NCBI GenBank assembly: GCA_034509495.1
Contig: CM067525.1
Location: forward strand, 2,374,780 to 2,438,779
Direction: 5' to 3'
DNA: 64,000 nt
DNA from: Acestrorhynchus altus
Taxonomy: Eukaryota; Chordata; Actinopteri; Characiformes; Acestrorhynchidae
Below are positions 23,210-35,534 of this stretch, one piece after another (position 1 is the stretch's first letter; the number at the start of each line of letters is the position of its first letter). The notes under the pieces were generated by a model. That model saw only the letters and a program-made list of their open reading frames with translations. It did no database searches and was not told the origin of the DNA. Position numbers and translations under genes: made by a program.

Positions 23210-23231
23210 ACACACACACACACACACACAC
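23210..23231. repeat. (CA)n microsatellite
   Basis: About 11 CA units. Confidence 0.85.
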
Positions 23232-23671
23232 TTGTGGGTCCCTCACATTCCTTTAGGGAGGTATTAGCCCTGAAGATTTAGTATACTCCAGGCTGGACGG
23301 CTGCTGAAGTGCAGTTTATGTTCCTTTGTGTGCTCCTGGGGCGCTGCGTCCTGCGTCTTTGGGTGTGTTGGTGTGTTGTATGGACAGTGATAATGGGTTG
23401 AAGGGGGTTAGTATTACTCATCGGCAGAGGCGGGCAGGTGTCACTGGTTTGTTTATGCTGAAGAAGCTTTTGTTCAGTGAAGGGGTGGCCTGTCAGTAGC
23501 TGAGGAATTGAACAGAGGTCACTATGTCCACAAAAGAAACAGCTTTTGGCTGCTTTACAGTGAGACGCCAAGCTGCATGATGCCAATATGTTTAACACAA
23601 CAACAATACCAATCTTCTCCCTCCATCCCTAAGTCTCTATTGACCTGCAAGCTCTCTCTCCCTCCATCTCC

Positions 23672-23810
23672 TTGACATTTGTTCCCCCAGTTTTTCTCAC
23701 CGTCTGCTCCTTCAATTAATTTCTTTTTCGATTTCCAAACCAGTTCACCAGCTCTTGATCTTCTTCCTTCTGTAATGTTACTGAAAATTGGTTCTTTTGA
23801 CCACCTTTGA
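23672..23810 (+). repeat. TTCCCCCAGTT...AAACCAGTTCACCAG repeat, copy 2
   Basis: Second copy of 22795-22945, ending in an A-run at 23811-23820. Confidence 0.7.
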
Positions 23811-23824
23811 AAAAAAAAAACATT

Positions 23825-25180
23825 CAAAGAATGTGATGAGTCTTTATAGTTCATGCAACTTTAAGAAAACAGACAGCTTTACAAGCTGTGGAGATTCTTC
23901 AACCTTCAGAATGGTTTCTCACACTTATTGTTTGTGAAGCATGAGAACTGGATACTGAAAAGTTCTCCAGGGAACACAAATGGTTGCTGGAGCTCCAGCA
24001 GCTCCAAACATCTATTCCGATGGATTCTTAACCTTGTTAGGATGGTGTTGGCTTGCTCGCCAAGACTTCGGTTGATATGAAAGGCTAGCCCCCCCTGCTG
24101 GTGGTGTTGCATGTATCACAGAGCATTACCTCCCACATCCCCCCATCAACCCCTTCATGCTTGCTGGGGTGTGGACCCATGCTGTCACCCCTCTACATTA
24201 CAGTGGCGCAAGGCCAATTAGCCATTAGCCCGCACTGAGAAGGCCTTCTTTAGACCCCTCAGAGCTCAATAGTCCATTTGAATAATGGATCTTTAATCAC
24301 CAACGCTGTTAATTATCGAGTGCTTTGACCCCTTCTGTCAAGTCATACACATGACAGGGTGCTGTCATAGGCGCCATCATGACGCCCCACGAAGATCGGG
24401 ATAATAGGCACCGACGGCAATGCCTGCAGCACTTAACGGCAATGACTGAAGCATTGTGACGCTACTAATGACAATAACAGCAAAGCCTACTTGGAAAACC
24501 GCCTCATGACACTATGCATCAAGGGACGTGGATAATTTCGTAAATGTTAAATCTGTGTGTTAGTATGTGTTAGTGTAAAGCGCGTCTGATGGGGAGTGTC
24601 CTGTCTAGCACAGCTACAGATGAGGATTTGTTCAGAAAAGTGACAGCTTGGATGTTATTAATGCCAGTTCCCGTTTGTTTTCCCTTTTATCCGAATGTCA
24701 GATCTTACCAAGCGCCTCCTTCCTGCGCTTTATTTGTTTGCGCATCTGGGAAATTTAAGAGGGATTGGGGAGAGATTAATAAAATTGTTGGGACGAATTA
24801 AAGCCCGAACTGACTAAAGCGGTGACAACAACAACAAAACATGTGCAGGATTTTGGGGAGATCCTTTGTCGGGTCAGACAAGCCCATAATCTCACTCAAA
24901 TCTGTCAACACGTGCCGTTTAAAGCTCTTTACTATACAGGGATTGACCTTCTGTTTACTGTATGCGTGTGCTGTTGTTGTTTACAGTATGTCACCGTACA
25001 TAAATATTGAATATTTCAACGTATTTAAGCAAACAGACATTCGATCTTCATTTGCACTGCATCGTGGGACCTCCATCGCCGCAGTTAATGTCAAAGTGCA
25101 GCATCGATTATCAGAAAGAGACCAAAAGAGTCAAAGGTGTCACTTTGACATGACTGTAAATACTGATTTCATTTTCCCAT
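23825..25180. other. No gene recognised
   Basis: The part 24190-24480 is free of recognised repeats and contains several TAAT homeodomain-type cores. A 137-codon frame at 24841-25254 ends in the CAA tract and is not convincing. Confidence 0.35.
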
Positions 25181-25183
25181 TAA

Positions 25184-25221
25184 AAAAACAACAACAAAAC
25201 AACAACAACAACAACAAAAAA
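25184..25221. repeat. (CAA)n microsatellite
   Basis: Imperfect CAA tract in an A-rich context. Confidence 0.9.
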
Positions 25222-25224
25222 CAT

Positions 25225-25760
25225 GTTTTTCCTTTCTTTTTTAAGCAGAACTGATTCCTCTCCCCTGCCCGGCGTCCTTCACTGACGCTAGAGATGTCTA
25301 GGTTCCTTTCAGAGGGATCATCTTGGGCCTGGAGCATTGTCTGGCTTGACCCTCTTCATTCTAGAGGAGCACTCCCCTCCGGAGCTTTTCTCCGGCATGC
25401 GGGTTCTTTAAACCGTCTTCATTGTGCTCCCCATCTCCATTGATCGCTACATACAATCGGTTTGAGACCATTCTTCCATTCTAAGAGCAGTTTTCTGATC
25501 TTAGAAATGAGCAGCGCAATAAAATAACTGATGAGGGACTTCACAGCCTCTAACTGAACTATCAAAACAAGCTCCAAACCATTACTGACAGCCAAATGCC
25601 AATAAACTAATCGATGGGCATTGGATCGCCACTAATTAGAGTATCAAAACATTTCAAAGCAGGCATGACAGCTAGAACCCTGTTCATTTAATCAGAGAGA
25701 GGATTTTCATGTTCCCCTCATGGACGAATGCACTTACAGAAATAAATAAAAAAATCCCTT
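25225..25760. other. No gene recognised
   Basis: Nothing identified. Confidence 0.4.
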
Positions 25761-25765
25761 CATTC

Positions 25766-26285
25766 TCAGCACTGCAGTCACACTGACGTGGTGGTGGTGT
25801 GTTAGTGTGTGTTGCTGGTACGAGTGGATCAGACGCAGCAGTGCTGCTGGAGTGTTTAAACCCCTCAGTGTCACTGCTGGACCGAGAACAGTCCACCAAC
25901 CAGAAATGTCCAGCTGACAGAGTCCTGTGAGCACTGATGAAGGACTAGAGGACAACCGACACAAACTGTGCAGAAACAGATGAGCTTCTGTCTCTGACTT
26001 TACATCTACAAGGTGGAGACAATCGGTAGGAGTGTCTAATAGTGTGGACAGTGAGTGGACACAGTGTTTAAACACTCCAGCAGCACTACTGCGTCTGATC
26101 CACTCGTACCAGCAACACACACTAACACACCACCACCATGTCAGTGTGACTGCAGTGCTGAGAACGACCCACCACCCACATCATATCTGCTCTGTGGTGG
26201 TCCTGTGGGGTCCTGATCATTGAAGATCAGTTTGAAAGGAGGAGAATAAAGTCCGCAGAGAAACAGATGAACCACAGTCTGGAAC
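25766..26285 (+). repeat. Palindromic TTTAAAC repeat, most complete copy F
   Basis: Two arms of about 97 bp, 25766-25862 and 26068-26164, are near-perfect inverted repeats, each bounded inside by TTTAAAC. The 205-bp centre holds TCCACCAACCAGAAATGTCC, AAGGACTAGAGGACAACCGA and the TCTGACTTTACATCTACAAG block. The right arm continues into the outer end (GACCCACCACCCACATCAT to GAAACAGATGAACCACAGTC). A foldback element of about 0.5 kb with no open frame resembling a transposase. Confidence 0.88.
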
Positions 26286-26289
26286 GCGA

Positions 26290-27025
26290 TGGCGAATCGG
26301 TTTATTTTGGCCAGCACATTAGGCCACAGAAGATACTTGCAGACCATATTTTTGGAGAAGATGCAAATGTACAAGAACAAAGTGTAACATTTCTTGCTCT
26401 TTTTCAGGGCCCCGGCTGGTTTGGAGAAGGAGGAGGAGAAGCCAAGCCACCTCCTAAAGGCACAGTGGCAGCGGTCAGAGACAACAGCTGAATCTATTAC
26501 CCTCCAGTACTAGGCCAGCCTCCCTGGTGCTCACTCCAAGATTGATGCAAGAACCCTTCGGCTGTACAGTGTCCACGGAGTGAAGTTCTAACCAAGTGAG
26601 CAACAATACCTGAGAGTTCTGACACAGTTTAAGTTCAGGAAGATCAAAGCCATCCGTCACATAACAATGTAGCACGCCGGCAGTAGTTATTAACCCTGCA
26701 GAAATCTATAGTTCGAATAAATAACGTGCTGCACAAACGGTGCAGTAGATTTTGCCGGAACAATTCCGCACAAATAATCGGATTGTCCAGAAAGGCTTCA
26801 TGCCAAAGAGCTCCTGGTGAGAAGGAGCCGAAGAAAACCTCGAACCCATCAACCGCCAACTTCAGTCAAGTCTAGGACGCAGTCACTGGAATGGCCTTGC
26901 TGAGAGAGCTGGATCAATATGCCAATGAAGTTCTTAGCTTTCACAATGAAGAGAAAGGAAATAGGTTCCAGTTCATGTTTGTCTTCCGTTCTGGCAGGAA
27001 GTGTTTAGTCTGTGAAGAAGTGAAA
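26290..27025. other. No gene recognised
   Basis: Nothing identified. Confidence 0.4.
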
Positions 27026-27027
27026 GG

Positions 27028-27900
27028 ACTGTATATTATATAGTTTATTAGTTACAACGTAAATAAGATAAAATACATTTTAACTGGTAAAGACTTCACA
27101 TTTGGGTCTGTATTGATTAACTTTTTATTTTTGATTGTTATATTAATTCATATTTGTCATCCTTATTGTGTTCACATGTGTAATAATTCTGAAAAAAACC
27201 CTCTGAATTCTGATAAACACAGCAGAACAGCAGTCTAAAGGAATTATTACATGATCAATTACATAAATATATAATTAATTACTTCACTTTATATTCTGTT
27301 TCTTACTTTATTTAGATTTCATTTCTATCATTTTTTGGTTTTAACATTTCGTTAACCTTTAAACAATTACCGTCTTTAAAATTTTATGTGTCGTGTTATT
27401 TTTTTAATCTCATATTTCTAGTTAATTTAAATCATTTCATTTGTTGTGTACTAATTTCATATTTTTATACTGTTAACTATTTTATATAATTAGTTAACTT
27501 TCCTTTATATAATTAATTAAATAATGTTTCAAACCTAAAAAAATAATATATATTATATATTCAAAATATAATGGTTTAAAAACATTAACAACATAGCTTT
27601 AATGTTTTATTTACATTTATTTCAATATTTATTGAACAAAGTATTTACCTTTTTGAGATTTTAAATCTCAAATCAGTTTGGCTTATAGTATGAAAATGAT
27701 TTTAAAATGATAAGAATAATAGAATATAACACCTTAAAACTGGTAACCTTTAATGTAATGAATATAATCAGTAAATGCTCACCTACAATGAAAATAGGAG
27801 TCACTCTCGAGGTTCTTTTAAGTAAATGTAAACATTGACTTCATTTACTCTAATGTCAGAATATAAATACATGATAATATCTTTTTTTAATCTGTTGTTT
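27028..27900. other. AT-rich block
   Basis: Markedly AT-rich with many TTAATTA and TATATAAT runs. No coding frame above 60 codons and no repeat recognised. Confidence 0.7.
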
Positions 27901-27904
27901 CTCT

Positions 27905-28880
27905 CTCTTCTACTTATTAACACCAGCATGTTGCTGAATACATGGTGAAGAACTTCTCCTCGTTTGAGCTACCATTAAGAAACAATATCAAATTACCTGG
28001 TACAACCTGAAAAGGTTGAAAGAACAGTCATTTAGGAGCAGACGATTAACAAGGACGATAACAACGGTTCAGAACAACTCGTCTACAGGGTCTTGCATGA
28101 TCAAAGCCGAGTAGAAAGGACCCAGTTTGGAGCTGAAACGTCTGCGGTGCAGAGTGGACTTCAGGACCGGGGGCCAGTAATAACGGCCTCTGTAATTTTC
28201 TCATTCGAAGAGCTAATTGCTTGAGAACGGGTCAGCTAAAGATCTATTGTATAACGATTTAACAGTATTGAGTTCTTCCCCTCGGCCGGTGAGCAGAGCG
28301 AAGGGTTAATGAAGGATGCCTGTTTCCACCATAATGACTCGCTCGTTTGATTGCGGCCCACTCGTTCCAGCCAGACGCGGGTTCAGGTTAAGACGCCTCC
28401 GAAATTGACCTGAGATTAGCTCTTCTGTCGCGCCAAGCTTGGGTGAGAAAAGCCAGGTCAAGATGAGAAAGGTTACGGCAGGAGTGTCCAATCTAATCTG
28501 CAAAGGGCCAGGGTGGACGCAGGACACTGGATTCAGCCTGCTTAATCAGATGGTGTCGAACTTCAAACAACAGATCTGGTGTGCTCCTGCTTTGGTGGAC
28601 TGAGAACCTGCAACCACTTCGGCTCTTTGCAGATAAGCCTGGATTCCACTGGGTTACGGCATCTAAAACCATCAGAGTTCAAGTTTGGGCCCAAAACCGT
28701 ATAAACTGTGGATAATTAAGTGCGTAGAGGATGGACTGATCTCCAGAAGACAAATCTGATTTATAGGCTTCATATCTCACAATCACAATAATCTGGACAT
28801 CAAACCGGTGTTCGCTCGAACGAGCTGAGAATGATCTGTAACCCTCTGAAGACATAATTAACACACCCTCAGAAAGCTTG
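27905..28880. other. No gene recognised
   Basis: Nothing identified. Confidence 0.4.
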
Positions 28881-28884
28881 GGTA

Positions 28885-29250
28885 GATGCAGGATATCATC
28901 AAGGATGTCTCAGTACATCGCTGCAGTCGTCTTTCCCTCCACCCTGACTGGTCTCCCACTTCCTGCTGCAGATAAACATCCCCACAGCACGATGCTGCCA
29001 CCACCGTGCTTCACTGTAGGAATGGTATTGGCGAGGTGATGAGCAGCACCTGCTTTCCTCCCCATACGATGCTTCACATTCAGCCCTAAAAGTTCAATCC
29101 TGTTTCTCATGATCCTTTAGGTCCTTTAGGTACCTTTTGGTCGACTCCAGATGATGTCATGTGTCTTTTACTGAGGAGTGGCTTCTGACTGTCCACTCTA
29201 CCGTACAGGCCTGATTGGTGGAGTGCTGGAGAATTGGCTGTCCTTACATA
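28885..29250 (-). mobile_element. Tc1-like transposase central fragment
   Basis: On the - strand, from 29250 downward, frames read ALHQSGLYGRV and KPLLSKRHMT, then MRNRIELLGLNVKHRMGRKA, then HHLANTIPTVKHGGGSI and LWGCLSAAGSGRPVRVEGK. These are the central blocks of vertebrate Tc1-like transposases, in order. The short LWSDET-type block, which carries the first catalytic Asp, is missing between MRNR and IELLG. Both ends of the element are absent. Confidence 0.87.
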
Positions 29251-29254
29251 AGGT

Positions 29255-30555
29255 ACAAAAACAGGTACCGCGATACTATTGACGTACACTGACAAGGACG
29301 CTCGTCGTGATGTTGAAGCGTGCATGAACGGTTCCACGCGTTAACTGTAACGATATATGAAGTACAGCACGAAAACCGTTCTAGTTCCATTGCAAGCAAC
29401 TACACAGTGTCCTTCACCACAGGGTGTGACCAATTTAATCTCCATCAAGCCAGGCTGGAGTAGGACTCCATTAAGATGCCAGGACGAATCCACAGTGCAG
29501 AAGGCCACAGCTTAAGCCAGAGAGTGCAGTGATGTGATGTAACGGTGCAGCCCAGCATGAGTGAGATGTTAGCTAATCAACAGCGTCGCAGTAACTACAG
29601 CGAGCAGGATAGCGTGGTTAAAAACCTAATGTTGCAGAAAGCATTATAGGGTGCATAATAGGATATTGATTAAGCTCATCCCAAGTAAACAGAACGCACC
29701 CCTAATTAATAATCCAAATCATTTCATGCCCCCCTGCCTTGTCTACTTTATGTTGATTGGCCTAGCGAGTGGGCCGCACATTAGCCCTATTTGTAATGCG
29801 AATGAAGATGAATGGTGCGTTCGTCACGTCCTCACGAGACTTATCTCAGCACAGCAAAACGCCTGAGGTGCACAACATAGACACAATGACTCTGAGTCAG
29901 AAAGAGTGAGGTAGAGCGGAGAAAGAGTTCTGATCCTTCAAAAGAAGTTCCAGGCATTAGGGTCCTGCAGCGTCGTTTCTAACTAACGTTCCAAAGGCCT
30001 CAAACGGTGAACCGTCCAGAAGTGGGTAGATGCAGTACGGTCCACACTAGGGGCCAGGGCTGAGCGGTCTATCTCTGCTCTGGGGCGTGCTGATAGTACC
30101 CCGGTTCCTACCCCCCAACTCCAAAATCAGCTCCGCAGCTCCTGTGAGTCATACCGCTCCCACAGTTGATTCTGTTTCATTAACGCTACCGAGATGATGA
30201 TTTAAGCCGGTTTGTTTAATTTGTTCTGCTGTTTTTCATCTCAGGGCTCTGATTTATCCCCCCGTCCCAACCCCATCCCCCCATCCCTCCTCTGAACTTC
30301 ATTTTATGAGAAATAAAACTTTTTTTCTTTAATCCAAAATCTGTCCCCCTTCGAATAAGAAGCAATCTCCTTCTGGAAGCTCTTAGGTAACACAGCAAAT
30401 CGGCCATTAATGTACTTCGGCTGCTTCAAATGAACGCTCCACGAGATTCGACCCTTAAACTCTTCACCACATTAATACGTTAACGTCTCCAACTTGAGAA
30501 AGATACTCAAGGTCAGCTACTTCCTCAGACTATAGTTAAGTAGAGGTAGGCAGTG
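29255..30555. other. No gene recognised
   Basis: No repeats are seen in 29640-29870, which is gene-free and could be constrained non-coding sequence. Nothing else identified. Confidence 0.35.
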
Positions 30556-30560
30556 AGACA

Positions 30561-30590
<30 letters not shown>
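30561..30590. repeat. (TG)n microsatellite
   Basis: About 15 TG units. Confidence 0.9.
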
Positions 30591-30595
<5 letters not shown>

Positions 30596-30711
30596 TCAGC
30601 TTCAAATGATTAGGCCATTATCAGAGGGGACATTCGAGCAGGTGGACTGACTTAAACTTCAGACATTAGATTGGTTTGCTCTCGATCGCCAAAGTGAGTG
30701 TGGGATCACCA

Positions 30712-30775
30712 TGGTGACATCCAAAGGACACTCTGAGGTCTTCAGAAGAAGGTTGTAGATGCAGATGTGTAAGTT
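30712..30775 (+). mobile_element. Short Tc1-like N-terminal remnant
   Basis: CTTCAGAAGAAGGTTGTAGA and TGCAGATG match the start of the helix-turn-helix region of the better-preserved fragment at 53760-54000. Too short to interpret further. Confidence 0.45.
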
Positions 30776-30779
30776 CAGC

Positions 30780-31725
30780 CCAAGAGCAGACCACAAGAAG
30801 TGTCCACATGTTTAAATATTTAAAGAAATATATATTTTTGAGTCAAATAAAAGCACATTAGTGAGACTTTTAACTATTAATTCTGATCAAGAATCAATAA
30901 AAGATGAAGATTTAACTACAAAAATAATAAAATAGTTGTCGATAGTCCTCTGATTGACCGACTACCAGGTCCAGCAAGTCAGAATCCACACCAGGATTTT
31001 GGTTTCGACTGCCCGGGCTGCTCTGCTGTGGCTCAACCATTATAAACACCAGGAACTCAAGGTGGAGTAAGAGCCTTTATCACTCTCCAAAGAACCACAC
31101 CTAGTGTGAAAGTGAGGGACCTGGATTACCGACAAAAGACTAAAGATTTGACGTGCCTTCGACGTGCTGGAGCTGAAACCTCCCCCTCGACACTGTTTTC
31201 AGGTCAGTGCCTTCAGTTGACGGTATGTAATTTAGATCATCTCCCACCTAATATCCTCACTTATCTCCCAGATTCGGCACCACTTGCTTGGGTTTTTAAA
31301 AAAAATGTCATCTCCAAAAGCTGGTAAAGGTCTGTAAAACCGATGGCCGTAATACTCCTGTCTTCTGTACATTGTGTCAAGTCATTACAGGGCACAAAGT
31401 CATTAGCAGATGGTGCACCTATTAATTGTAGCTAAAGAGAAACGGGGAGAGGCAGAGGAAAGATGGATCACACACAGACGGCCACAACTCAGGCACGCGG
31501 CTTTATTTCCCCTCCTTATACGGGCTCCGGTGCTCGATGCATCCATTCCTGTGTCAAATCTTTGCTGAGTGTTTAAGGTGTGAAACTCGCTGCATCTACA
31601 GCAATTACACGTGAGGATGAGGGTGGACTGCAGTGATGTTCACCTCATCTGTGAAGAGCTTTTTCTGCTTTTTCAGCCACTCGTGAGCCTTCTCGTGCAT
31701 GTCGTTTCAAATGATAATTACAAAC
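30780..31725. other. No gene recognised
   Basis: Nothing identified. Confidence 0.4.
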
Positions 31726-31730
31726 AAGAA

Positions 31731-31870
31731 TTGGTCCTCCACATTTAACCCACACACACACACACTACTGAATTCACACACTAGGGGGCAGTGAGCATAC
31801 CTGCCCGGAGCGGTGGGCAGCCTTATCCGCAGGGAGTTAAGTGCCTCATTCTAGGGCACTTACGTCGTGA
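31731..31870 (+). repeat. Dispersed CATTTAACCC...CTAGGGGGCAGTGA repeat
   Basis: A fuller copy of the repeat at 3503-3605, with GGTCCTCCACATTTAACCC, a CA-rich insert, CACACTAGGGGGCAGTGAGC, GCCCGGAGCGGTGGGCAGCC and TAGGGCACTT. Confidence 0.7.
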
Positions 31871-32134
31871 CCGTCCAGTCACAAGGCTGGTTCCCTAATT
31901 ATACGATATTTTATATATAATTCTATTTATATATACTGGAAAACAATGTCAGAGAATATGAAGGGACATATTGTCCCTTGGAGCTGTAAGATCTGAATTC
32001 TGAGCAGTTTTGAGATATTGAGCCTTAAATATTTAAGGTTTAATAGATTTTAGAGTCAAACTGACAAACATGGAGATATAAACTTTCAGTTTTTTAGATA
32101 AAGAGTCTAAAATGCAAATTTTTTAAAAATAATA

Positions 32135-32151
32135 ATAATAATAACAATAAC

Positions 32152-32186
<35 letters not shown>
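32135..32186. repeat. (AAT)n microsatellite
   Basis: About 17 units with AAC interruptions, within an AT-rich stretch at 31900-32330. Confidence 0.9.
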
Positions 32187-32189
<3 letters not shown>

Positions 32190-32394
32190 TAAGTTGTTAA
32201 GTTGTCCCATAAAAATATTAATTTTGATCAAAAATATCAAATGAAAACCTTAAAAATAGTTCCAAATGGATGATAACTTCAGGTTAGTATATAATCTACA
32301 GTATTAGTGTATAATATGCAGTTTGTAGATGTGATTTTTAAGTCGCTTGTCTATTCGCACACCAACAGTCGGGATCCTTACCACCCACTGCTCC

Positions 32395-32510
32395 GTCCAC
32401 TGTGGATGGTAATGTCTTCTATGATGTATTCTCACTACACATGTGACACCGTGGATCGAGACGCCCCATACATCCGGCACTCACTATCATGTCTCGCTCG
32501 GTGTGGGCGT
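32395..32510 (+). repeat. Fragment shared with the 9.05-kb transposon region
   Basis: ATGATGTATTCTCACTACAC and CGTGGATCGAG closely resemble 9078-9118. Probably a remnant of the same Tc1-like subfamily. Confidence 0.4.
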
Positions 32511-32514
32511 TCCC

Positions 32515-34655
32515 AAGCCGTCCCATTAGGTAACACTTCACCTTTGGTCCAAAGAGTCGGAACGCAGCGACGTGATGAGTTACAGCCCTGCGGAAATTTG
32601 CCATTTTGGATAATAATATAAAGCGTTGTGAACATTCAGCCCTTTAAAATGACCTTTCCTTGTCTTTCAAGATTGTCCTTTCCTAAATTCACTTTTTCCC
32701 TGAACTCAAGACACACAAAGCATGCAAGACAAGCCATGAATACTGCATGCACTGGCAGTGAATCCACAACACGGCTACAAAAGGCCTGTCATTTTCTCAA
32801 AGCTCTTCATAATTGCTGAATTTCATGCTAACCTGTCGGAGGACAGCGAACGCAAGCCAAGTTTCCCTTTTCTTTTTTTTCCCACTGAGATGATATCATC
32901 TTATCTGGAGAGTTCCAGAAAGATAGGCTATTCAGCCAAACGTGCTACACCAAATCAAATCTGCTCACCAGAATTTAAAACTCAGTGATCAGCCTGAGCT
33001 CACCGGGCACTGAGCAAATTAGCATGCTTTTAAAGGGACACACTTTAAATCACTCCGTTTGTAGGTTGTTGTTGATTAATGGCAGTCGTTTATATGCCTG
33101 CATCCAATTTATGAAGATGTTATAATGATCCTTAAATAATATTTAACTATTACAACCCGAGATCCGCACTTTGCGGCCAGTCACATGCTGTTTTCTAGGC
33201 TCCATAACTCAGGATCAGAGCAACCTACACACATGATCCATATATCAAGTCACACTAGAGGCCTTATCATATTTAACTCTGTAAAATTGTTATTGTGATG
33301 AATTATTAGAGAGTAATTCAGCTGGGAAAACCGCTAAAATTCACTCCAACTGTATGAAATCCCAGTTTAAATGCCGAAGCAGCCATACAGTGCATGTTTA
33401 CTGCTCTGTCCACATGGACATGCTTGACCTGCATACAGACTCTGACACAGGGGGCGGGGCTGATGACACCACTGATCCAGATATAGGGTTGTAGAAGAAA
33501 ATGAGAAGGGAGGGGCTGCTTGCTCACTTTCTTTGCTGACATAGTGCTCAAATTTCAGAATAAAAGTCACAAGAAGGGACTCGTATATAACAAAGATAAA
33601 AAAGAAAATGGCCTGATTTAAAATATCCTTGTCTGTCTAATTATTAGAATTCTTTTAGCCAAATTTGTACAAACATCTGAATTCTGGTAATAGTCCCAAC
33701 TTGAGATGAAGACAAATTTGAGTAGCCTAGGATCTCCTGAAAGCAACATCTGCTATGTGTGACCGTCCTGCCGAATAAAAGTACATCAAACTACAAACAT
33801 ATCCCACAAAATTGATCTAGAGTTCTTAAGGTCAAAAGCAGGACTCGTGCGTACACGTCCGGGAAACAGGCTTCAAAGAAAACACAAAAAATCAATTCTC
33901 TTTCAGCCACAGCATCACTGATCATAATCTACTCAGAAACGTCCGAATTGTACCGCTTCTCTTCCGTAGTCCCGCAGACTTGTTGAGTCGGACAGCAGGC
34001 TCCTCGTCCTGACAGCGTTTAAGTCGGGAACATTAGCAGTCCTTTGGGAGACGCTGTGTTTTTGCAGAGCACTGAAACAATTAACGGGCTTGCGTGAGCT
34101 ACTGTGGCATTTCTTCTTTTCCCCACCATTTGATTAATTGATATTTCACAGCGTGCTGAGCCGAGGAGGCTGCTGACAGTGAAGTTATGGCAGGCATCAG
34201 GCGTGAGGCAGTCTAACGGCAGCATGCTAGCTTCATGTGCAGGGAGCGTCACAGCTCATTGTCCTTGGAAATTAATCGGAATGAAACGACAAGCCTGGGG
34301 GAGGGCAATCCGCGTGGCACTGGGGCCCGAGCCCCTGAGTGGAATATTTATGTAACCCAGGCTAAGTGGCAACAGATGATATCTGTATTCCGACTGGACG
34401 GCGGGGCTTCCGATGACCGTGGTAAACAAGGCCACTCACAAATGCAAATGTAGCAGTTCTAGATTTCACGCTGTTGTGTTTTTCTGTTTGTGGAGGGTGT
34501 TGCGATGGGAAGGGTGTGACGTGGGCTGCAATGCAATGCTATTAGTCTTGCTGCCGTGCTAATGGCCATTTTTCAACAAGTGCAGTGACGGACAGACAGA
34601 CAAGCAAATAGATGGACACAGAGACATAGTTGTGTGGACGGACAGACAGACATTG
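32515..34655. other. No gene recognised
   Basis: Short frames only. The stretch 33000-33160 is AT-rich and free of repeats. Confidence 0.35.
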
Positions 34656-34660
34656 ACAGC

Positions 34661-34661
<1 letters not shown>

Positions 34662-34703
<42 letters not shown>

Positions 34704-34708
34704 ACACA

Positions 34709-34775
<67 letters not shown>
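34662..34775. repeat. (GATA)n followed by (TA)n microsatellite
   Basis: About ten GATA units (34662-34702), then about 32 TA units (34711-34775). GATA/TA compound tracts of this kind are expected to be highly length-variable. Confidence 0.95.
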
Positions 34776-34778
<3 letters not shown>

Positions 34779-34814
34779 AATGGGAAACAACAAAAAAAGA
34801 GTGCGAGACAGAGG

Positions 34815-35060
34815 AAAAAAGAGAGAGGGAGAGAGAGAGAGATAGAGAGAGAGGGGGAGAGGAGAGGAGATGAAGAGTGAGGGGAGAGCGACTAACTGTG
34901 CCTGGCTTAAAACCTGCTAAAGCCCAGCCCCCCTGGAATATGAAAACGTCTCAGACACTGTGAAAAATCAAGCAGGAGAGAGAGAGAGAGAGAGAGAGCA
35001 GAGAGAGAGGGAGAGAGAGAGAACAGCAGGAGGAGGAGGAGGAAGAGGAGGAGTGAGTGC
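34815..35060. repeat. (GA)n-rich tracts
   Basis: Purine-rich clusters at 34815-34870, 34975-35021 and 35030-35055 (AGG units), lying upstream of lrrtm1. Confidence 0.85.
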
Positions 35061-35161
35061 AGTGTGAGAGAGAGAAAGAAAGGAGTAAGAGGAGGAGCAA
35101 CCAAGAGAGAGAGAGCTGGGCTGAATTGTGAGGGCTTACGACACTCCAGTGAACAGAAGGT

Positions 35162-35163
<2 letters not shown>

Positions 35164-35213
<50 letters not shown>

Positions 35214-35252
35214 CCTGTCTGTCTCTCTCTCTTTCTCTCTCTCTCTCTCTCC
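35164..35252. repeat. (CT)n microsatellite
   Basis: About 40 CT units with a CCCTCCCTGTCTGT interruption. It lies about 1.1 kb upstream of the lrrtm1 start and could be within or next to its transcribed leader. Confidence 0.95.
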
Positions 35253-35534
35253 TCCACACATACCAGCCCTGCCTTTCAGCCTCTATGCCTCAGCATCTCG
35301 GCTCGGCAACAGCCTCCTCAGCCCATAGGAAATGAGCGGCACCCAAAAGAGAGCTCGCTGGAAACCAGGCTCCTAGTGGACGAGCCGCTCCGGGATACCA
35401 AAAAAGAGACAAGACAAGAAAGATCACAAGAACTAGAGGCAAGAGGGGTGCAGCCAGGGTGGTCAACGATCTCAAATGAGCGCATATTTCTGAGGAAGCT
35501 GTCCTCTGTGAGAATGACGGCCAGAGAAACTGGA

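Noticed and set aside
25734..26120. Frames sharing ...VDVKSETEAHLFLHSLC... in several places
   Set aside because: They recur because they lie in copies of the palindromic repeat; stops and indels differ and nothing suggests a protein.
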